A DNA stretch of 20,088 nt from Stramenopiles sp. TOSAG23-2 (lineage: Eukaryota; Sar). The DNA is taken from NCBI GenBank assembly GCA_900128395.1, contig LT649565.1, positions 1 to 20,088 of the forward strand, written 5' to 3'. Below the pieces are notes generated by a model that had not been told where the DNA came from, did not search any database, and saw only the letters and a program-made list of their open reading frames with translations. The position numbers were made by a program, and so were the translations under genes. Positions 9,214 through 15,920 of this stretch are shown one piece after another (the first letter of the stretch is position 1; each line of letters starts with the position of its first letter).

Positions 9214-9478
9214 ATATAAAATAAAAAGCAACAACAAAAATATAATTTGTTGTATCTTAAAATCTATAGGCACTTATAATACTGTGTATAATACAGTGTA
9301 GCTGTATATAGTATTTTGTTGAATTTTTCAAAGAAAGCTACTTTAAGTATAATTTTAGTCTATATATAATGCGTTGTATTTGATAGGTGTTTTTTTTTTT
9401 CTCCATTGGTTCTATAGCAAATTAAAATGTACCATGTTAATGTTGGTATTAGTATGTTGTGGTGCATTCATGGTTTTT

Positions 9479-9533
9479 AGACTATTTTTGTTGTTCAGTT
9501 GTCAGTTGTCCATCAGGATATTAGCGGTTAATA
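9479..9533 (-). repeat. Right arm of the 55-bp perfect inverted repeat
   Basis: It is the exact reverse complement of 1-55, with no mismatch over 55 bases. Flanks on either side do not resemble the flanks of the left arm. The arms are 9.4 kb apart and enclose five complete genes. Confidence 0.95.
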
Positions 9534-9787
9534 CAGTATTTGTTGAGAACATGCTGGCATGCTACTTGCTGGCTTGGTAATGCTACTTTAACTTGGTAAT
9601 GCTCTTCTAAAATAAAATAAAAAGAAGCTTTTATTTTTTTTGGTGCATAATAATATAATAATACCAGCAGTATAATAATAATTGATTTACCGATGTATGT
9701 ATAATAAGATCATAATTCCTCGAATACATAGTACAAAAACTTTTATTCTATCATCTAAAAATAACATACACCATACACCCACGTTAG

Positions 9788-9816
9788 CTATCTATCTATC
9801 TCTCTCTATCTCTCTG
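9788..9816 (+). promoter_or_regulatory. Pyrimidine-rich (TCTATC/TCTC) tract upstream of the channel gene
   Basis: An uninterrupted run of CTAT and CTCT units ends 20 bases before the start ATG. Such CT tracts are common near transcription starts or in 5' leaders of protist and plant genes. The regulatory role is inferred from position. Confidence 0.3.
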
Positions 9817-9836
9817 GCTTATACAATTTCTTAAAA

Positions 9837-12800
9837 ATGGATGAAGAAAACAAGGGTGATACGAATGAAGCAACAACGATGGATTGGAGTAGCCCAGACA
9901 ACATTGTAGCGTTAAACAGTGAGGTCGTTGAAAATACAGCTTTTTTATCGACCCATATGGATTCTTTGAATACTAGTGCTACCAGGAATCCAGAGACAGA
10001 TGGCCACTTTGACTTAGGAGATGATCAAGATGTAACGGTAAATTCGCCGTATGTAATACAAGAACAAGATGGGATAGGAAACGATGAAAATGATGATGAA
10101 GGTGGCTTATTTGGAAATGAAACGTTAAACGTGGAAAATGGAAATACGCTTGTCGAGGAAGAAACTGATGAACCTGGTTTTGAAAGATCAGCTTGGGGTA
10201 GAAACACCATACAAAGAGTAGAAAAACAAATCGATGTGAAAACAGAAGGGGGCGACGAAGACTATAATAATGGTGGTGGTTATGGCGAATATAATCAAGA
10301 AGTATCATGGGTTGCATATTTAGACCCATCCAGTGGTCAACCATATTACGTAGATGAAATAAGTGGGTACAAAACATGGGTTCAACCTGAAGATGGTAAT
10401 TTCGTATGGGGAGAAGTCTCAGACGATGTAATTGACCGTCATTTTACTACAGGTGTCAAAGAGAGACATGAAAATCTTGGCCCGGATTATAGAGAGACGC
10501 CATGGGTTATACCTGATTTTAAAAAAGGTGAACAAGCTAGAAGAGAAGCGTTATTTGAGCAAGGCAAAGCACCAATATGTGGTATAACATCGCGTCGTTT
10601 AGGAAAATTAGGGGTTGGTATACGTTTGTATTTTGAATTTTCAAACATATTCGGAATGTTATTATTTTTCGGTTTTATATTTTCGATACCAGCAATTGTA
10701 CTTTATTCAAGTGGTAAAGGAATCCATTTTAGTGAACATGATGATGTGCTGGAACTTGCAACTTTGACGCCTGGTATGTTTACCCCATCATATGATTATA
10801 TGGAAAATGTTACGGCGAAATATAATCTGGAGCAAAATGATACAAGTAAATTAGCCGGCACTATGACTCTTGAACAATTCCAAATGGCAACTTTGAAAGA
10901 CCAGACTGTATATTTTGGTTCCATTGAAATGACCAGAAGTAATGCTGCTTCTATGGTGTCATGGATTGATGCATTTATATCATTGATTTTATTGGCATCC
11001 TATCCATTACTACGCATGTATATGAAAAATGTTGATGATGAAACTGGTCTACAAACTACAACAACAGCTGACTATTCTGTGGAGGTGCATGGGAAAATGC
11101 CACAAGGTACTACCGAGGAAGACTTAATAGAACATTTTTCAAATTTATACAAGTTAGATGAAGAAGATTTTCGGAATCGACCAGTTTTTAATGCAAATGA
11201 TAAAAATCACTGCTCCGCACAGCGCAAAGGGGCTGTGAAACCCGTTCAAAATATTACCCATGTAGCTGGAGAACTTGATGGTGGTGAAAAATATTTAGGA
11301 AAATGGGTTGCAGAAGTTGCGATTCATTATAACAATGGGGATACGTTGATGAAATATTTAGAACTATCTGGGATTCAAAAACAAATTAAACATTGGCGAG
11401 GAATTGCAAAGAAATTTAGCGATGATACGCCATATTCAAAAGGTCCGAATCCAAGGATGGTTGAAAAAGCAGAAAATAAATTAGTGCAATTAGAATTTTT
11501 AGAGGAAGAACGAATGAAATCCATTCATGAAAAGAATGATGTTATCGGTGCATTTGTTGTCTTTAACCATGAAGAAAGTTATTTAAGATGCGTTGAAGAT
11601 CATCAATTACAAAAAAATCAACGAACGTGCCATTGTTGCACATGTTGCCATATAAATCTTTCCAAATTACTTTTTAAAGGCAAACATGAGTTACAGGTAA
11701 AACGGGCAGCAGAAGCGGGTGATATACAATTTGAATATTTACCTTTTCATGGTAAAAACGGGATGAGGCGTACGATCAGTAAATGTTACATTTTTGCAAT
11801 CCTTTTAGTTTCCTTCCTATTTATATTTGCATTACATTCATATAAACGATCAGTGGAAAAAAATATACCAGATTTAAGCGCATGTGCATCGCGAAGATTA
11901 TCACTTATACTTGCTGGAAACAATTATACAGGAAACGTTTTAAACTTTGAACGCACTGAAACAAAGGATGCTGAATGCCGAGCAGCTGTGAGCAAAAGTG
12001 CATTTTTCATTATAGCAGAAGAATTAGAATATCGCTACGATATGGATATGTCGACATGTTCCACTTCAGTACATTCTTGCCTGAAAGGTGGCCCAAAGCA
12101 AGAAACATTATGTCCATGTGTAGATACTCAATCTCCTGCTAAATGTTTTGATCCCGATGGTGACGAATACCAAGCAAAAATTATTGCTGAATGTTTTTGT
12201 GTCAATGGAGTCCAAAAAGCTCATGCTGTTCACCAAGCATCAGATTGGATGGATGACAACGAAAATGTTTGCGGTAAAGTAATCGCAAATATAGGAATTG
12301 CAAGTACAGTGCAAGCGCTTGGATCTATTTTTGTTACTGCTATTAATATTGGCATATCGAAAGTTATACATACAATTATACGATATGAACGCCATTATTT
12401 AAAAAGTCATGAAAATGGCCAAATTGTGTTGATTTCTTTAATTGCGCAATTTTTGAACGCTGCTGTAGTTATTATATTGATTTATCAACGAATTCCTGGT
12501 ACAGAAGAGTCTGCTACGCCATTTTTATTTAATGGTGAACACGATGACTTTGGGAAATTCTGGTACATAACGGTTGGCGTTTTCATCCAAACTACAATTT
12601 TAATATCGACTGTATCTTCACATGCAATGTTTTTATTTTATTTCTTAATAAAAGTTCCATCCAAGCGTAGAAATGCCAAACGCCAGCCAGAGTTATTTGC
12701 AACACAAGCCGAACTAAATGATGCTATTGTTGGTGGGGAATTCCCATTGGAAATCCGTGTTGCAGCTCAATTGCTTTTAGTATATGTTCCCGTCGTGTTT

Positions 12801-14003
12801 TCTCCAGGAATGCCGATATTATTCCTAATAGGTGCTTTTGGAGTCGTATTTGGTGCTATGGTCGACAAACTTAATATAGCACGACATTCAAAACACCCAC
12901 CTGCCGTTGATTCAAATGTGCCAAATCAAATGATTCGTACTATACCTATTTTTGTTTTAATACGTTTAATGTTTGCAGCTTGGGTCTTTAGCAATCCTGT
13001 CATTTTTCCTTCAGATTCAAGAAGTGAGGAATACACTGAATATTTGCGAAGCCAAGCGCAAAGCAGCGAGAATTTAACATGGTTGTTTGGAAGGCTGGGT
13101 ACAAATACAGCAGTACCACATGTTGTTTTAGGATCGTTGCTTTTGACATATTTATTGTCTAGCAGTTTAATATTTCCTCTATTAGAAGGTTCATATCATG
13201 TAATTGAGAAAGTATTAGAATCTTTTAATTGTCATTTTTTACATTCACAATTACGTCCGAGGGCTGAAGGTAATTCGCCGTTTACTGAATATTATTGTGA
13301 AAGATATGATGAAAATTTCAAACAGGTAACAAAGACGAATAAACCAAAACATTACAATCCTAATATTCGTCGTGCTATAATCAATGGGGTTGAAATGACT
13401 GCACCATGTGTTCCACCTTTGTCTAAACTAGACAAAAAAGTTGGTTGGAGAGTTGTAAATGAAGATTCGTTTCCTGAACATACAGACGAGAAGGATAAAG
13501 AAAAATCACATTACAAAGTCAAAGCATGGATGGTGAATTGCTCTATTCGTGAGCAACAGCGATACACGGGAGAATTGAAATTAACATGGGAAGTTTGTCA
13601 AGAAGATGGGATTTCATCGTATAAAATGCTTCAAAATCCTAAATACGCAGTGATCGATGAATTGAGGAAAGAAAAAATGTTATTACATACCCCGACTAAA
13701 TCAAGCAGTGAAGGAAATGACGGTGTAGGTGAAAAAGGATCAAGTAAATATGTTTATGATGAAACTGAACAAGAGCAACAAGAGCAAGAATATGAAAATG
13801 AACAATATAATGTTGTGGAGCAGCAGGAACAACAATATGAAATTTATGGAGGAGGAGTAGAAGAACAGTATGCTCTCGAAGTACAGCAGCAGCAACAGCA
13901 ACAACAACAACAACAACAATATGAAGTTGGTAATAATAGTGTTGTAGCTGCGGAAAATGAAGAAAATCATTTGACTTTAAGTGAGAGTGATGAAGAAGGT
14001 TAA
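9837..14003 (+). CDS. WW-domain, OSCA/TMEM63-like multi-pass membrane protein
   Basis: The protein has 1388 residues. The N-terminus (1-150) is acidic and disordered. A WW domain follows at about 155-187 (W158, YY at 172-173, W181, P184), a fold that binds proline-rich peptides. Hydrophobic segments lie near 265-290 and 370-396. A cytosolic insert of about 250 residues then begins with an RRM-like strand-helix (VEVHGKMPQGTTEEDLIEHF) and ends with GAFVVFNHEE, the layout of the PHM7_cyt domain of OSCA/TMEM63/CSC1 cation channels. Another segment lies at about 648-672, then an extracellular loop with ten cysteines (about 680-825). Six or so further membrane segments span 815-1117. The anoctamin/OSCA/TMC superfamily is likely; OSCA/TMEM63 is my preferred branch, and osmotic or mechanical gating is a family expectation only. 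A CHCCTCCH cluster at 598-605 precedes the third segment. The tail is Glu/Gln-rich with 12 consecutive Gln. The start ATGG is in good context, with no introns. Confidence 0.8.
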   Translation: MDEENKGDTNEATTMDWSSPDNIVALNSEVVENTAFLSTHMDSLNTSATRNPETDGHFDLGDDQDVTVNSPYVIQEQDGIGNDENDDEGGLFGNETLNVENGNTLVEEETDEPGFERSAWGRNTIQRVEKQIDVKTEGGDEDYNNGGGYGEYNQEVSWVAYLDPSSGQPYYVDEISGYKTWVQPEDGNFVWGEVSDDVIDRHFTTGVKERHENLGPDYRETPWVIPDFKKGEQARREALFEQGKAPICGITSRRLGKLGVGIRLYFEFSNIFGMLLFFGFIFSIPAIVLYSSGKGIHFSEHDDVLELATLTPGMFTPSYDYMENVTAKYNLEQNDTSKLAGTMTLEQFQMATLKDQTVYFGSIEMTRSNAASMVSWIDAFISLILLASYPLLRMYMKNVDDETGLQTTTTADYSVEVHGKMPQGTTEEDLIEHFSNLYKLDEEDFRNRPVFNANDKNHCSAQRKGAVKPVQNITHVAGELDGGEKYLGKWVAEVAIHYNNGDTLMKYLELSGIQKQIKHWRGIAKKFSDDTPYSKGPNPRMVEKAENKLVQLEFLEEERMKSIHEKNDVIGAFVVFNHEESYLRCVEDHQLQKNQRTCHCCTCCHINLSKLLFKGKHELQVKRAAEAGDIQFEYLPFHGKNGMRRTISKCYIFAILLVSFLFIFALHSYKRSVEKNIPDLSACASRRLSLILAGNNYTGNVLNFERTETKDAECRAAVSKSAFFIIAEELEYRYDMDMSTCSTSVHSCLKGGPKQETLCPCVDTQSPAKCFDPDGDEYQAKIIAECFCVNGVQKAHAVHQASDWMDDNENVCGKVIANIGIASTVQALGSIFVTAINIGISKVIHTIIRYERHYLKSHENGQIVLISLIAQFLNAAVVIILIYQRIPGTEESATPFLFNGEHDDFGKFWYITVGVFIQTTILISTVSSHAMFLFYFLIKVPSKRRNAKRQPELFATQAELNDAIVGGEFPLEIRVAAQLLLVYVPVVFSPGMPILFLIGAFGVVFGAMVDKLNIARHSKHPPAVDSNVPNQMIRTIPIFVLIRLMFAAWVFSNPVIFPSDSRSEEYTEYLRSQAQSSENLTWLFGRLGTNTAVPHVVLGSLLLTYLLSSSLIFPLLEGSYHVIEKVLESFNCHFLHSQLRPRAEGNSPFTEYYCERYDENFKQVTKTNKPKHYNPNIRRAIINGVEMTAPCVPPLSKLDKKVGWRVVNEDSFPEHTDEKDKEKSHYKVKAWMVNCSIREQQRYTGELKLTWEVCQEDGISSYKMLQNPKYAVIDELRKEKMLLHTPTKSSSEGNDGVGEKGSSKYVYDETEQEQQEQEYENEQYNVVEQQEQQYEIYGGGVEEQYALEVQQQQQQQQQQQQYEVGNNSVVAAENEENHLTLSESDEEG
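13885..13920 (+). repeat. CAA/CAG repeat encoding 12 glutamines
   Basis: Twelve uninterrupted CAA/CAG codons sit inside the Gln/Glu-rich C-terminal tail of the channel-like protein. The mixed codons reduce, but do not exclude, length polymorphism. Further short Gln/Glu runs precede it. Confidence 0.8.
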
Positions 14004-14362
14004 AAAAAGATTAATTGATGGAACAGCATTACAAATTGCCGTATGCATATGATATGATATGAATTACAACACCACGATACAGGTTTTTGCTGACGAACGA
14101 ATAAATAAAATTAACTATGATACGTACGAAGTCGTGTTTTAAACAGGCACATAATATTCGTATATAATTGACACGAATGTAAAAAAAAAATACGCGCGCG
14201 TGTAATACGGCACATATAGTTATATACATCATGCTGTAAAATCAAATCACAACACGAGAAAAAAATATACACAAGAAGCCTATTAACACCCCAGCCACTC
14301 TTCTAAAATAAATATACAGTATATATATATTATAATACGCGTATCTTATTTTAGGGATTTAC
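14004..14362. other. Convergent 3' intergenic region
   Basis: This lies between the 3' ends of the channel-like gene (+) and the phosphatase-like gene (-). It contains a GATAT repeat (about 14050-14060), an A10 run followed by an alternating ACGCGCGCGT palindrome (14192-14201), and AT-rich sequence. I see no gene or RNA structure. Confidence 0.6.
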
Positions 14363-15139
14363 TCACGCAGGTTCGCATTTACCAGCAAATTTGCATGTTG
14401 CAAAACCAGTACAATCACTCAATGTTGGTCTACCATTTTCTTGTTCATAAATACAAAACCATTTCAGTGCAGTTGTACTCCAATAATTTGGTGGCCTTCC
14501 ACACTCATTGATATCAAGAGCATACATTTGTGTAACATTTACGTTTTGATATTTTAAACGATAACTACCAATCACTTCACCCGTTCGATCACAACCAGCT
14601 GTACAATGAACATATACTAATGTTGGAACATCTGTTTTTGTAGTAATCATATTTTTTATATCTTCAACTCTTGTTGGTATTTTATCTACTTTCCATACAG
14701 ATGAATTTGCCATTTCCCGTTGTTTTTCCTTTGAAAACTTACTTGGTGGAATAATACCAGCCAGGCCTAATGGCCAATTGATAAACTTTCCTAACTTTGC
14801 ATTATTTGGATTTTTCCAAAATGCTTTTTCGATTTTTAAATCCTTATCAAATAAATTATTTAATGAAATATCAACTAGTTTAAATTCTGTTGGAAAATCA
14901 ATACCAGCATCTTTCGTTCGTTGTTGAAAATATGTTATCAATTCTTTGTATTGAAATGACGTATGATTAGCAACAGGCATATTGCCACGAAATAGAAAAT
15001 TATTCGTGGTTGGTTCATGGTCTACTAAATGTACACGTGTATAATCTAAATTACCATGAACAACTGATATTAGAATTAATAATATTGTTGTAAATGTAAT
15101 AATAATTGTTGATGCGGATAATAATAATAATCCAAGCAT
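14363..15139 (-). CDS. Membrane-anchored or secreted protein-tyrosine-phosphatase-like protein
   Basis: With the ATG at 15139 the product has 258 residues. It begins with a long hydrophobic stretch (residues 1-29, ending in VVHG) that fits a signal peptide or type II anchor. The cysteine-phosphatase P-loop is plain: VHCTAGCDRTGE with C179 and R185 (CX5R), preceded by strand TLVYV. The motif with Asp before Arg is typical of PTP/DSP proteins including lipid-directed ones. Three N-glycosylation sequons (NHT, NSS, NVT) and five cysteines in the last 50 residues suggest that the catalytic domain faces the ER lumen or outside. The frame stays open upstream to an ATG at 15373, which would add 78 basic residues; I prefer 15139 because the hydrophobic segment then becomes N-terminal, but the long form is possible. 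The general acid cannot be assigned confidently. It is divergent from the WASHC2 gene. Phosphatase fold: good support; substrate: unknown. Confidence 0.8.
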   Translation of the reverse strand: MLGLLLLSASTIIITFTTILLILISVVHGNLDYTRVHLVDHEPTTNNFLFRGNMPVANHTSFQYKELITYFQQRTKDAGIDFPTEFKLVDISLNNLFDKDLKIEKAFWKNPNNAKLGKFINWPLGLAGIIPPSKFSKEKQREMANSSVWKVDKIPTRVEDIKNMITTKTDVPTLVYVHCTAGCDRTGEVIGSYRLKYQNVNVTQMYALDINECGRPPNYWSTTALKWFCIYEQENGRPTLSDCTGFATCKFAGKCEPA

Positions 15140-15415
15140 TGCTTTTTTCTTATATGGACTATTCGTATAACAAGTTTCTTTCAAAATTCTCTTTATTGTA
15201 CTATTGACCAATATGTGTAAAAGAGTAAATTTTCTTCGTACCAATTTCTCTTCCTCTCTCTTGTCCCTGCACACACTATAACGTCTTGTCTTGCCTACTG
15301 TACCTTTATATGTATTGCCAGATTGCTTACAAATAAAATACCACATGTATATTCGAATATATGCCATGCACATCACAGTTTAAATTGTTATTTTTTTGCC
15401 AGATGATTATTTGGT

Positions 15416-15473
15416 GCTATAGCTTATCTGGCTTATCCAGCTAGCTCGCTATACGCTTCGCTTGCAATGCTAA
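15416..15473. repeat. Degenerate AT-shifted copy of the 9-bp GCTTGCCNN repeat
   Basis: Aligned without gaps to 1098-1129, the first 32 bases agree at about three quarters of positions: TATAGCTT, CTGGCTT and CCAGCT are identical, and two GC pairs in the GC-rich copy are AT here. The 9-base period (GCTTATCTG, GCTTATCCA) is kept for two units and then decays. Confidence 0.6.
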
Positions 15474-15610
15474 GTTTATGCTCAGGTACCCGGAGTAACC
15501 TGTATTGGTGCTATTTATATATTATTTTATATTTTTAGTAAATTTAGGCCTACTATTTTTTTGGTATTTTGCTTGAGTCGTAGTGCTGTCGTGATGCTAT
15601 TGTAATAAAC

Positions 15611-15629
15611 TAGAGCTACCCTAGCTCTA
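15611..15629. repeat. Short perfect hairpin, 8-bp stem with CCC loop
   Basis: TAGAGCTA and TAGCTCTA flank CCC. The function is unknown. No U-run follows, and it lies in the intergenic region far from a gene end. Confidence 0.6.
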
Positions 15630-15848
15630 ACTAAACCCCAGGCTCCATCATGGCTAAAAAACTTGATGTGAAAAATCTTCACAAGGTTGCACAACAACAA
15701 GCACAACAACAACAAAATATAGATCTATGCCCCTATGGAAAATGAATTAATAAATCTCAAAAAAGAAAACGGAGATATAACTATATGACGGAATTTTTGT
15801 GATTCTAGTGTAATATATATAATAAATATATAATATATATATATATCG

Positions 15849-15876
15849 ATCGTATATATATATATATATATACGAT
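15849..15876. repeat. 28-bp perfect AT palindrome upstream of WASHC2
   Basis: ATCG, an alternating TA core and CGAT form a perfect dyad centred between 15862 and 15863, ending 45 bases before the ATG at 15921. It could be in the promoter or 5' leader. It sits in a wider AT-repeat tract, so it may have no function. Confidence 0.7.
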
Positions 15877-15920
15877 ATATACGTATTTATTGATATATTT
15901 GATAAATTTGGAAATCTAGA

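Larger units (their letters stand above)
9214..9836. other. Intergenic region carrying the right inverted-repeat arm and the channel gene promoter
   Basis: It holds the right arm of the 55-bp inverted repeat (9479-9533), a 12-bp direct repeat CTTGGTAATGCT (9573-9584 and 9592-9603, period 19) and a TCTATC/TCTC pyrimidine tract (9788-9816) just upstream of the ATG at 9837. The apparent 68-codon ORF at 9374-9580 has no ATG start and runs through the repeat arm, so it is not called. Confidence 0.7.
15140..15920. other. Upstream region between divergent phosphatase and WASHC2 genes
   Basis: It holds a possible N-terminal extension or 5' leader of the phosphatase gene (up to 15373), the AT-shifted 9-bp repeat relative (15416-15473), an 8-bp-stem hairpin (15611-15629), a 31-codon ATG ORF with a Gln run (15650-15745), and dense AT repeats including a 28-bp palindrome (15849-15876) 45 bp upstream of the WASHC2 ATG. 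Both promoters must lie here. Confidence 0.6.

Noticed and set aside
1-9533. A 9.5-kb transposon or invertible element bounded by the 55-bp repeats
   Set aside because: There is no transposase, recombinase or reverse transcriptase between the arms, and the enclosed genes look like ordinary host genes. Target-site duplications cannot be seen because the left arm is at the window edge.
9374-9580. Hydrophobic 68-codon open frame on the plus strand
   Set aside because: It begins at TTG rather than ATG, runs through the 55-bp repeat arm, and has no recognisable features beyond T-rich hydrophobic bias.
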